Positions 36,201 to 43,108 of a stretch of 64,000 nt of DNA are shown piece by piece; the stretch's first letter is position 1, and every line of letters begins with the position of its first letter. This DNA comes from Chamaea fasciata. Taxonomy: Eukaryota; Chordata; Aves; Passeriformes; Sylviidae. The translations under genes were made by a program, and so were the position numbers. Location of the stretch: assembly GCA_029207755.1 (NCBI GenBank), contig JARCOQ010000005.1, forward strand, positions 51,859,563-51,923,562, given 5' to 3'. The notes under the pieces were generated by a model. The model ran no database searches, was not told where the DNA came from, and worked only from the letters and a program-made list of their open reading frames with translations.

Positions 36201-39143
36201 CTAAAAGTAGAACAGAACTAAAGTTCTTCTTGAACCTACATAATTCAAATGCTTAAACAGGATTCTTTCCTTAATATTTAGGCTTGTTAGACAAAATGTC
36301 AAAGCTTGTTAACAAACACCAAAAATGGTGAGTCCTATAAACACAGAACAATGCCTAAAAAATTGGAACATATGCAAACATATTTACATTTTTTAAGTTG
36401 CATGAAAAGAAAGAGGGGGAAAAAAGCAGCATGGGTTATTTTCCAAAATTTAAATTCAAAAGGGCAATTTTGAAGAATTCGAATCAAACCCCTGCAAACC
36501 TTTCAGTAAAATGTCTTAACAAGGCTAAAAACAGAAGACTCAAACACATGCTGTAGCTCTCCTCAGACATGCATTTTACAGAGGAGTAGGACTTCTTTTA
36601 ATGACCCGAACATTCAAAAAGCTCCAAAGTTCCCTCAATTAAAATACTTTTTACTCCTTGTCACACACTGGAACTTAAGCAGACTGCAAAACACTTTAAA
36701 GATCCAAAATGCCAGAGACTTTGCTATCACCCTGCAACCTAAAGACTACTAGTTTCATTAAACATTTTTTGGGGTAGTCATTTTAACCAATACTCCCCTG
36801 GTGAGCATTACCTAAGCGGTTGACAACGTATCGTCCCAGGAAACCTGTGGCTCCAAAGACAGTGGCCACAATGCCACTGACAGACGATCTTCCACTTCTG
36901 CCATGAGGGATCACAGCGTGATGGACTTGCCGGTGCTGCTGCAACACCGACGGTGCCGCAGTCAGGACAGAAATTCCATGCCCTGCAACAGGGAACAGGA
37001 GAGATTTTGGGACATTAACAGGGACGTGGCACTGCTAACTCACAGCTTATATTGGTTTTCTCATCACAGATCCTTTTTCTCTAATACCCCATGCTGAGAC
37101 TCCTGATGGGCTGTTTCAGAGATACCTGGAGAGGTCAGAGGGGAGCAGGCCTGGGAAATTGTTGGTAAAGTTAAGGACCAAACTGAGACAGGGAAGGAGC
37201 AGACAAAGGCTTTCAGTTCTTAAAGAGCAAGTAAAGCTTACTGTGAGTTTAAGGTGAAGCAAGTCAAGAATACTCAGTAAAAATGTAAAATATAGCAGAG
37301 GAAGCAATCCTCCTGTATCACAGCTCTGAAGAGAAGAGATAGGGAGAGATGCAAAGAGCCAGATCCATGATATGTGGGATATTGCCTCAAAGCTGGTCCT
37401 TTCCTCAAGGGGCTACTTGGGAGCAATGGAGGCAAGACATCATTAGGATACTGATATACAAGAGCATGTGGTGACAGGACAAGGGGGAATGGCCTCACAC
37501 TAACAGAGAGCAGGTTAGATGGGATATGAGGAAGAAATTATGAGGGTGGTGAGGCCCTGGCACAGTTTGCCCAGAGAAGCTGCGGCTGCCCCATCCCTGG
37601 AAGTGTCCAAGGCCAGGTTGGATGGGACTGGGAGCAATCTGACATTTGCACACTGAAGAAGGTTTTATCCCAACATGGTTAGGGATTATCAGTTACACAG
37701 GGGCACTAACACTGCAGACACAATGTCCAGAAGATCCAAAGGATAGAGTGAGTTGAGGCATAAATTATATTCTGTTACCTCAGCTGGTAGAACTCAAACC
37801 AGAAAGTCCAAGCAGAATTTCAGTGCTTGAAGGAGGTTTTTCACTACCCAAAAGTCTGTCTATGCCTGTTCTCCCCATACCCCACAAACTGGAAAAATAT
37901 TGTCCTGAAAGGCAGTTTGAGAGCCACTCAAAGTTAAAAAATCAGTAATGATTTATATCTTTCAGCTACTCAGTGGATTTTTTGCTGTTACTTCTGCAAA
38001 AATTATTGGTGGCAGGCTCTTCATAATGCCTCTCCACTGGGACACCAACAAATAATATTTAATTACAGTTTTGTATTCTCCCACTTTTGTGTATTTCCCT
38101 GTTGTGCTTACCTTACACTGTAAGCTGATTAGTGATGAACGTTTTCCCTTGTTCCGTAACTCTGTGAGGTCTCGCTGGCGTAAATTATCACCAGCTGTGG
38201 TTATATGCCCAATCACTGCTTCCAATTCCATTTTCCCAGAGCAGCTGTGGCTGCCCCATTCCTGGCAGCGTCCAAGGCCAGACTGGAGGGGGCTCTGAGC
38301 AAGCTGGGATAGTGGAAGGTGTCCCTGCCCATGGCAGTGGGGGGTTAGAACTGGACGATCCTTAAAGTCCCTTCCAATCCCAATATGACTGGAATTGTCA
38401 TTCCAATCATCTGCCATTCTATGAATTAAAATTCAAATATCCACCGCAAACCCAATGTGCCTTTTTCTCTACCCAAAAGTTTGCCTATCCCTCTTCTCTC
38501 CCAGCTCCACGAACTGGAAAAAGACACCATATCTCCCATTTTGTCCTGAAAGGCAGTCTGACAGCCACTTAGGTAAATAAAGAACACACTGCTCCCATTA
38601 AAACGGTATTAAATTCCTCCCCGCCCTTTACCAACAAAACCCGTTTACCATCTCCCATGTTATTCAAGCTCAGAATCAATCTAAACGGAGGCAAAGACCC
38701 AAATACACGCTTGAAGTATAATATCGGTAGCAGAACTTTACCATAAATCATGGCCCAAAGGTCACAGTCACCTAAGAGATGGCAAAAGGAATCCAAACTT
38801 CTAGCTTACAAAGCAGTGACAGCCTCAGCGCGACACCCGCAGCTACACCCCGAGCCCTCTGCGCTCCAACCCCCAGCTCCTTAAGGAGAAGGGAGGCCGA
38901 AACACGATCATTTCCGCGCCCGCAGAACATTTTTCGGCAGCTCTTTTCCAGCCGCTGCGGTGCGAGCTCCCCTCGCACAGAGCCGGGAGCGGAGCGCGTC
39001 CCGGGCTGGGGCAGAGCCGCAGGGACGGCCGAGCTCGCTGAGCCGCGGCGGGGCCCGGGCGGGCCGTGAGGGGCCCGGCGGCGCTGACACTCACCTGCCC
39101 TTGGCAGCCGCAGCCCGCGAGCGCAGCGCGTCGCCGCCGCCAT
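27075..39143 (-). CDS. NDUFA9: NDUFA9, complex I 39-kDa accessory subunit, complete 11-exon coding region
   Basis: NDUFA9 is an accessory subunit of mitochondrial NADH:ubiquinone oxidoreductase. It belongs to the extended short-chain dehydrogenase (SDR) family, binds NADPH, and sits on the matrix arm near the quinone module, where it supports assembly and stability. The spliced frame gives 376 residues, against 377 in human. An Arg/Ala-rich presequence-like N-terminus covers about residues 1-40. The Rossmann dinucleotide motif GATGFLG is at residues 60-66, and a YxxxK motif (YLRNK) is at 180-184. The C-terminal part contains [13 protein letters not shown] (about 309-321) and [15 protein letters not shown] (about 348-362), both characteristic of the family. 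All ten introns are GT-AG and the phases are 1,1,0,2,0,1,0,2,2,0. No internal stop or frameshift was seen, so this looks like a working gene and not a retrocopy. The identification is very secure. Confidence 0.97.
28593..28659 (-). CDS. NDUFA9: NDUFA9 exon 10, residues 299 (part)-321
   Basis: The acceptor is TGTTCACAG and the donor is GTAAGT. It encodes [20 protein letters not shown] then DR, one of the most recognisable parts of the family (human [21 protein letters not shown]). The length is 67 nt, ending in phase 0. Intron 10 (27243-28592) has no recognised repeat. Confidence 0.97.
29975..30235 (-). mobile_element. CR1 LINE inside NDUFA9 intron 9
   Basis: The reversed CR1 reads TCACAGAGTCACTTAGGCTGG, AGGATGATCAAGTCCAACC, TCCTGATGTCCAACCTGAGC, CTCCCCTGGTGCAGCTTGAG and GTCCTCTCATCCTGTCCCTA. 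Its sense matches the NDUFA9 transcript. Confidence 0.92.
30465..30560 (-). CDS. NDUFA9: NDUFA9 exon 9, residues 267 (part)-299 (part)
   Basis: The acceptor is CTTGCAG and the donor is GTAAGT. It encodes [20 protein letters not shown] then [11 protein letters not shown]. This aromatic-rich segment corresponds to RYLLFHLVKYIFAVAHRLF in human. The length is 96 nt, ending in phase 2 so that CA joins T to give His299. Intron 9 (28660-30464) contains a minus-strand CR1 at about 29975-30235. Confidence 0.96.
31453..31624 (-). mobile_element. CR1 LINE 3' end inside NDUFA9 intron 8
   Basis: It starts CAGAGAATCATGGAATGG and continues GGTTGGAAGAGACCTTGAAG, ACCCCCTGCCATGGGCAGGG and GGCCCAGGTTGCTCAGAGTC. 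It is a young-looking copy in the same sense as the gene. Confidence 0.93.
31977..32053 (-). CDS. NDUFA9: NDUFA9 exon 8, residues 242-267 (part)
   Basis: The acceptor is CTCACAG and the donor is GTAGGT. It encodes [20 protein letters not shown] then TYALAG, equivalent to the [20 protein letters not shown] segment of the human protein. The length is 77 nt, ending in phase 2. Intron 8 (30561-31976) carries a minus-strand CR1 at about 31453-31624. Confidence 0.96.
32188..32255 (-). CDS. NDUFA9: NDUFA9 exon 7, residues 219 (part)-241
   Basis: The acceptor is CCATCAG and the donor is GTAAGT. It encodes [20 protein letters not shown] then VY. The KTVKQPVY end is shared with mammalian NDUFA9, while the first half looks more diverged. 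The length is 68 nt, ending in phase 0. The next intron is only 134 bp (32054-32187). Confidence 0.95.
32714..32816 (-). CDS. NDUFA9: NDUFA9 exon 6, residues 185-219 (part)
   Basis: The acceptor is GATAG with a rather weak pyrimidine tract, and the donor is GTAGGT. It encodes [20 protein letters not shown] and [14 protein letters not shown], matching the conserved family segment around FGREDRFLN. The length is 103 nt, ending in phase 1. Intron 6 (32256-32713) shows no recognised element. Confidence 0.96.
33173..33314 (-). CDS. NDUFA9: NDUFA9 exon 5, residues 137 (part)-184
   Basis: The acceptor is GCTTTAG and the donor is GTAAGT. It encodes [20 protein letters not shown], the core [14 protein letters not shown], and ends with the SDR-type YxxxK motif (YLRNK, residues 180-184). 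The length is 142 nt, ending in phase 0. Intron 5 (32817-33172, 356 bp) shows nothing notable. Confidence 0.96.
33853..33905 (-). mobile_element. Possible decayed CR1 tail in NDUFA9 intron 4
   Basis: TTAGAACCATTTCAGAGTTG followed by AAAGGGACTTCC resembles the first ~40 bases of a reversed CR1 end. The match is short and chance similarity is possible. Confidence 0.3.
35703..35794 (-). CDS. NDUFA9: NDUFA9 exon 4, residues 107-137 (part)
   Basis: The acceptor is CTTGCAG and the donor is GTAATT, a weaker donor than the others in this gene. It encodes [20 protein letters not shown] then [10 protein letters not shown]. The length is 92 nt, ending in phase 2. Intron 4 (33315-35702, 2388 bp) is the longest. 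It contains an AT-rich (TAAATATA)-like stretch at about 35315-35385 and possibly a decayed CR1 tail near 33853-33905. Confidence 0.95.
35959..36056 (-). CDS. NDUFA9: NDUFA9 exon 3, residues 74-106
   Basis: The acceptor is CCTTTAG and the donor is GTGAGT. It encodes [20 protein letters not shown] followed by [12 protein letters not shown], the second beta-alpha unit of the Rossmann fold. The length is 98 nt and the exon ends in phase 0. The following intron is very short (35795-35958, 164 bp). Confidence 0.96.
36812..36982 (-). CDS. NDUFA9: NDUFA9 exon 2, residues 17-74
   Basis: The acceptor is TTGCAG and the donor is GTAATG. This exon carries the end of the targeting region and the start of the mature protein, including [18 protein letters not shown]. 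It then carries the Rossmann nucleotide-binding loop [16 protein letters not shown] with glycines at residues 60, 63 and 66. The length is 171 nt, entering and leaving in phase 1. Intron 2 (36057-36811) shows no recognisable feature. Confidence 0.96.
37459..37650 (+). mobile_element. CR1 LINE fragment lacking its tail, NDUFA9 intron 1
   Basis: It has AAGAGCATGTGGTGACAGGA, GGTGAGGCCCTGGCACAG, GCCCAGAGAAGCTGCGGCTG and CCAAGGCCAGGTTGGATGGG, then breaks off. It is antisense to the gene. A small internal deletion has removed the TTGTTCCCTG block. Confidence 0.88.
37836..37940 (+). repeat. Direct duplication in NDUFA9 intron 1, copy 1
   Basis: The shared blocks with copy 2 (38458-38572) are TACCCAAAAGT.TG.CTAT, AACTGGAAAAA, TTGTCCTGAAAGGCAGT.TGA and AGCCACT. 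Copy 2 has about 15 extra bases in the middle. Identity by eye is roughly 75-80% over about 100 bases. Confidence 0.7.
38233..38425 (+). mobile_element. CR1 LINE 3' end, NDUFA9 intron 1
   Basis: It contains CCCAGAGCAGCTGTGGCTGC, GTCCAAGGCCAGACTGGAGG, GGTGTCCCTGCCCATGGCAG and CGATCCTTAAAGTCCCTTCC, with tail GCCATTCTATGAATT. It is antisense to NDUFA9. Confidence 0.9.
38458..38572 (+). repeat. Direct duplication in NDUFA9 intron 1, copy 2
   Basis: This is the partner of 37836-37940. Each copy lies a few hundred bases (or less) downstream of a plus-strand CR1, so one local duplication may have included both. Confidence 0.7.
39095..39143 (-). CDS. NDUFA9: NDUFA9 exon 1 (coding part), residues 1-16 plus first base of codon 17
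   Basis: The ATG is at 39143-39141 in a good Kozak context, with A at -3 and G at +4. It encodes a short Arg/Ala/Leu-rich segment starting [13 protein letters not shown], typical of a mitochondrial targeting peptide. The exon ends GCAG before a GTGAGT donor (39094-39089), so intron 1 is phase 1. No ATG lies in the roughly 30 bases upstream, which supports this start. Intron 1 runs 36983-39094 and holds two CR1 pieces and a direct duplication. Confidence 0.93.
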
Positions 39144-39180
39144 CTTGGCGTCTTCCTGGGGCGGGGCTGCGCCTGCGCGG
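39132..39180 (-). promoter_or_regulatory. NDUFA9: NDUFA9 core promoter motifs: YY1-like site at the ATG, GC box, NRF1-like site
   Basis: On the minus strand, CAAGATGGCGGC spans the start codon (about 39147-39136) and fits the YY1 consensus often found at initiator/ATG positions of mitochondrial and ribosomal protein genes. A GC box (GGGGCGGGGC, plus strand) lies at 39158-39167. TGCGCCTGCGCG (plus strand, 39168-39179) is one base off the NRF1 consensus. An ETS-like TTCC core is at 39153-39156. The motifs are read directly; their use is inferred. Confidence 0.55.
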
Positions 39181-39233
39181 GGCGGCGGGCACAGCGCGGC
39201 TGCGCGGGGCCGGGCCGCGGGGCCCTCCCTGCT

Positions 39234-39260
39234 GAATTAAGTTAATTAAGTTAATTAAGA
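39234..39260. repeat. Nine-base tandem repeat, unit TTAATTAAG, about three copies, just upstream of the NDUFA9 promoter
   Basis: GAATTAAG is followed by two exact TTAATTAAG units. The repeat lies about 95-115 bases upstream of the ATG, at the outer edge of the CpG island. Each unit holds the 8-base palindrome TTAATTAA. Confidence 0.85.
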
Positions 39261-39397
39261 AGCCGCGGAGTTCATTAGCGTGCCGGGGATTGTGGGGCTC
39301 CTCGTGGCGTAGTGTTGCCGTGTCAGCCGGGCCGTGGCACTGAATGGTGCCTCCAGTGTTTCCTTCCCCAGGGTGTAACGGTAACTCCAGGCACGGT

Positions 39398-39560
39398 AGC
39401 TCCATCGCCAGCCTGGGCAGCCTATTCCACTGTCTAAGAAAGAATAATTCTTAAGTGAAGAACCGCTTCGTGGTGTCCAACCCGAGCCTCTCCTGGCGCA
39501 GCTTGAAGCTGTTTCCTCTTGTCCTGTGCCTTGTTGCATGGGGCAGAGCCCGACCCCCAC
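39398..39560 (-). mobile_element. CR1 LINE fragment directly upstream of the NDUFA9 promoter
   Basis: The reversed CR1 reads CTGGGCAGCCTATTCCACTG, GTGTCCAACCCGAGCCTCTC, CTGGCGCAGCTTGAAGCTGT and TTCCTCTTGTCCTGTGCC. It ends near CAGAGCCCGACCCCCACC, about 250 bases outside the start codon. Confidence 0.88.
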
Positions 39561-39674
39561 CTGGAAGCTCTTCGGATTAGCGGTGGATGTGATACTAGAC
39601 CTAGCTCAGAAGGAAAGTGCGAATCACCAGTGTGTTTGGCCTGTTTGCAGCCGGCGAGGGGAAGATGAGGGCCT

Positions 39675-40036
39675 GGCTTTTCCCTGGGCACTGCCAGCGC
39701 TCATAAAACCGGCCGTACGATGGCGGTGTGGGCTTGCAAAAAAAAGGAAACGCCGCGGGCCTTGCTCTAAACCACTCCAAGTGCACAGCCAAGCTGAAAA
39801 CGTCGCTGCTCTCCAATCCACTGTGTCACGAGAAAGAGGTCTCGCTGATCTTCCCCTTCTAAGTACAAACTCTTATTTGCACCACGCTCAAACGGCAACA
39901 CGAAGTCCTTTGTGCTAATAAATGTTTTTACTCTGGCAGAGTCCGGCTACAAACTTGAAACCATCCGGCAAAAACACAGCTCACAAAAGTGCCCGCTGAG
40001 AAAGCTCCTGCTGCTTACAACTTCAGCTGCAGCCGA
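39675..40036 (-). repeat. Left arm of a large diverged inverted duplication
   Basis: The reverse complement of this arm lines up end to end with 40566-40930. Near-exact shared blocks are TGCAGCTGAAGTTGTAA, TTTTGCCGGAT.GTTTCAAG, TTTGTAGCCG..CTCTGC, AGAGTTTGTACT, CACACCGCCATCGT and CAGTGCCCAGG. Identity is about 70-75% by eye, with small gaps. The arm is CpG-rich for this region. Confidence 0.85.
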
Positions 40037-40565
40037 AGTACACACCCTACTATCTGCACTTTCCTCCTCAGCTCAATGAACCACCACCATCCTTCAGCCT
40101 CACAGAACCAGGATCCGGACGGAACAGCAGCAGTGACTGCTCGCACGCTGAAGGTACCGGGAGCAGAAAGTTCAACAACTTGGCTTTTGCATTCCCACCG
40201 GAACAGTTCAACAGCTCTAACCAACTGAACTGCCTATTAGGGAAAGCCATTAAACATCACTAAGACCACTGAACCCGCAGATCCAAAATTGGTTTCTTTG
40301 CCAAAGAGGGGAACTATACAACTCATCTCAAAAGAAATTAGATCCCCTCTTCTGGAATAAGCAACATCCAGGAAATGAGCCCCTACAAAGGTGCCAGAAC
40401 ACTGTTACTGGGCATTACCGGCCAGGAGCACTCCTACCAGCTGTACACCAATCCTGAGCATAGCTGCTCACCTTGCCTGAAATAAGTGCACTGCCAAAAT
40501 TTCAGAAGGCCCCTCTGACAAGAGGAAACCACATGCCAAATCGAGCAGTGTGAGGAGCAGTTCTT

Positions 40566-40930
40566 TGGGTGCAGCTGAAGTTGTAAGGCAGCACCAGCAT
40601 TCTCAGCTGACACTTCCATGACCTTTGCTTTTGCCGGATAGTTTCAAGTTTGTAGCCGAGCTCTGCGAGAGTGAAAAAATGTATTAGCGTGTAATGTAAA
40701 GGAGTTCTTGTTGCCATTTGAGTGTGGGGCAAACAAGAGTTTGTACTCGGTAGAGCAGCGAAATCCTTTTTTTCTCCCGACAGTTGATTCGAGCGCAGTG
40801 GTGATTTCAAGCTGGACGTGCACTTGGGGTGCTTTAGATAGGCGAAGTGCGGGGTTTTTTTTTTTTCTTTTTCAAGTCCACACCGCCATCGTGTGGTTCA
40901 TTTTCTGTCAGTGCCCAGGAAAAAGCCGAG
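40566..40930 (+). repeat. Right arm of a large diverged inverted duplication
   Basis: This is the partner of 39675-40036, across a spacer of about 530 bases with no recognised feature. An open frame on the minus strand (40502-40810) shares FTLAE.GYKLETIRQK with the plus-strand reading of the left arm. No known protein comes to mind and third-position bias is not evident, so coding function is not claimed. Confidence 0.85.
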
Positions 40931-41090
40931 CGCTTTTCTGTTCCGGCACCATTCGTGAGAGAGCAGTCAGTGTCGGGGTTCTGTTGTGGGTGCTGTCTTC
41001 GAGCCTGGAAGCATGGGATCCCGCATAGAAGGAAGGGACCTGTGATTCTGCTTGTGAAGGAAGACGAATTGTGTCACTGTTGGCTGTGCA

Positions 41091-41225
41091 GTTTATAAGG
41101 CTGCAAAAAGAAAGTGAATCCCAGCACTGCCTCTTTCTTCTAGAATTTCTCCTGTGGGACCAGCTGCTGAACGTTCTTAGCTTTGTAACTGGACTCAGTG
41201 AGAATGATGGTGCATGAGGGTCCCC
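41091..41225 (+). repeat. Diverged direct repeat, copy A
   Basis: It shares CCCAGCACTG.CTCTTT and a following TTC..G.AT.TTT.CT block, plus CAGCTG.TGA, with copy B at 41690-41830. The flanks also echo each other (GGATCCCGCATAGAAGGAA near 41018 against GGATTCCACATGCGGCTTAG near 41828). The alignment is by eye and gapped. Confidence 0.45.
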
Positions 41226-41689
41226 AGAGCTGAGCTGAGCTGGGTGTACTGCACTTTAAAAGCTGCTAGGACACAGTGAAAGCCAGCACATACTTTTTGT
41301 TTTAGGAGCTTTGGTTTGGGAGCAGCAGCTGGACATAGAAAGTTTTGAAGCTGGGTTCTGCAAGGATGAAGGAATGTGATGTTCCACGGACATAAGTCCA
41401 GGGTGTTTGTTGCTTTTTACAGGATGTAAGTTAAAAACAACAACTTGAGCGGGCACATTTTGTGAGCAGTAGTTCCACTTGATACAGTTTAGGTTCAAGA
41501 GCTCTGCATGATTGAAAGAAAGAAGGGGATAGTTCATTTAGTTTGAAAGGAAAATTCTAGCCACTGTTCTCAGGGTGTTGCTGATAGCCTTCAAAGGGGG
41601 TGTGAAACTGAGCAACTCTTTTCTCCTCTTTTGCTTCCAGATTAAGATGATGCAGCTGGGCTCAGCGAGAGAGCCGAAGTTTCAAAGTA

Positions 41690-41830
41690 CATGCAGCTGA
41701 AAAAAAAGAAGCATAATATGTGTTGTGCACAGGAAAAGGGATGCCCAGCACTGTCTCTTTTGTTCCAGGATCTTTTCTTTAAGGCAGCTGGTGATCCCGA
41801 AGGTCTTTAGGTGAAACTAAAAGTATAGGA
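41690..41830 (+). repeat. Diverged direct repeat, copy B
   Basis: Partner of 41091-41225. Together with the inverted duplication it suggests that 39.6-41.9 kb was built by repeated local duplication or is a multi-copy element not yet recognised. Confidence 0.4.
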
Positions 41831-42420
41831 TTCCACATGCGGCTTAGAAGAAGTTTCACCTTCCATTTGAAACCCTAATGAGACCCTTAATTAGTACAGC
41901 AATCAAGGGGCACTCTGATTTCATGTGCTAGGGAAAGAAACAGTTGCTAGCCAACCCCTTCTTCTTGCAACTTTCCCACTGCACGCCTCAGTATCGGTTT
42001 ACATGCGTTCCTTCTCAAGTTTGTTTCACTCTTTTCTAAAGTTTTCCTGAATTCTGTATTATAGTTTTCCCCAAAACATTTGCATTTCACCTCTACTCAT
42101 CTTGGTGTCAAATGTTTCAGAATCTCTCAGGAGGTTTCAGATCTTAATGACAACAGAGTTTGCAATACCTTTAGTAAATTCTCCTTTTCCTTTTTTCCTT
42201 TACAGTAGCTCACAAGAGCAGTATTAAATAGAACTAGAAGAAAGGCAAATAATTAACAGCATTCTTTTGGCTTTTCCTAGCCCTCCCTGCAGTAGAATAC
42301 AAAGGTGTTAAAGGCCATAACTCCATTTGGTCCTGCTTTTGTTTAGTTTGAGATATGTATGTGACATGAAAAGAGAGATAATAGGGACTTTGAAAAGAGA
42401 GGATCTAGATTTTGTTTGGG

Positions 42421-42481
42421 TTTTTTTTGGAGGGGAGGGGGTTTTTTTTGTTTTGTTTGTTTGTTTGTTTGTTTTTTTGTT
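42421..42481 (+). repeat. T-rich low-complexity with (GTTT)n
   Basis: Runs of T and G are followed by about five GTTT units (TTTGTTTGTTTGTTTG). Confidence 0.9.
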
Positions 42482-42631
42482 ATGGGAGCTGCATTGCCTT
42501 CTCATCTTTTCTGATGAGAAATCTCTTTTTAAAATTCCTAAATACCACCTGGTTTCTTCTCCATTTCTTATAGTGATGGTTTGTTTTATCTGGTTTCTTG
42601 TGGTGCAGAGGAACTTTCCTATTTGGCTAGT

Positions 42632-42656
42632 AAAAAAAAAAAAAAAAAAAAAAAAA
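42632..42656 (+). repeat. Poly(A) run of 25
   Basis: Twenty-five uninterrupted A residues after GGCTAGT. No AATAAA or retrocopy body could be recognised upstream, so this is recorded as a simple repeat. Confidence 0.95.
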
Positions 42657-43091
42657 GATATCTTTATCTGGGCAGATATTTAAGTCTTCAACTCTACCTG
42701 TCTGTAATTATACAGAGAGACAGAATAAGCTCAATTCCTTATGGCTTCGCTAGGGTCTGGAACCTTTCCTACAGAGTTCTGTTCTTGATGGAAGACATTT
42801 TGTCCCCTTTTTCAATTCCTGTACTGCTGCTGCATAGCTGAGTGTGCTAATAGACTTTGCCTGGATCTTAAAGGGAACTTCAATGTAATATTTACAGCAA
42901 TGAAAAGCAAACAATAGTATAAACTTGGCCAACATGCACCCAAAACCTGTGTGAAGTCACAGTAATTTTGTCTGCCCTGTTAAAAGCAACTTCGTGTCTA
43001 ACTTAGCTTTTACAAAGACGTTTCCAACACTGCTCTTCAGAACACAAGGAAAAATTGTTTCTAGCTCTTGAGATTGTAATCTCGTTTCATT

Positions 43092-43108
43092 AAAAAAAAA
43101 AAAAAAAA
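43092..43108 (+). repeat. Poly(A) run of 17
   Basis: Uninterrupted A run following GTTTCATT; no associated element recognised. Confidence 0.95.

Larger units (their letters stand above)
38820..39235. promoter_or_regulatory. CpG island over NDUFA9 exon 1 and promoter
   Basis: This is a sharply GC- and CpG-rich block in otherwise AT-rich DNA. It covers the start of intron 1, exon 1 and about 90 bases upstream of the ATG. This is the usual housekeeping-type promoter organisation for nuclear genes of complex I. The island stops abruptly at an AT-rich TTAATTAAG repeat. Confidence 0.85.

Noticed and set aside
38772..39143. NDUFA9 exon 1 read as a 123-codon single-exon protein
   Set aside because: Only the first 16 codons are exon. 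A GTGAGT donor follows at 39094, and the spliced frame into exon 2 restores the NDUFA9 sequence.
39526..39918. 130-codon open frame upstream of NDUFA9
   Set aside because: It begins in a CR1 fragment and continues into the left repeat arm, with no similarity to AKAP3 or any protein I recognise.
40502..40810. 102-codon minus-strand open frame in the right inverted-repeat arm as a coding exon
   Set aside because: Partial protein-level similarity to the left arm is explained by the nucleotide duplication. No known protein, no convincing splice sites, and the left arm has stops.
42632..42656. Poly(A) tail of a processed pseudogene
   Set aside because: No upstream AATAAA, coding similarity or target-site duplication could be found; treated as a simple repeat.
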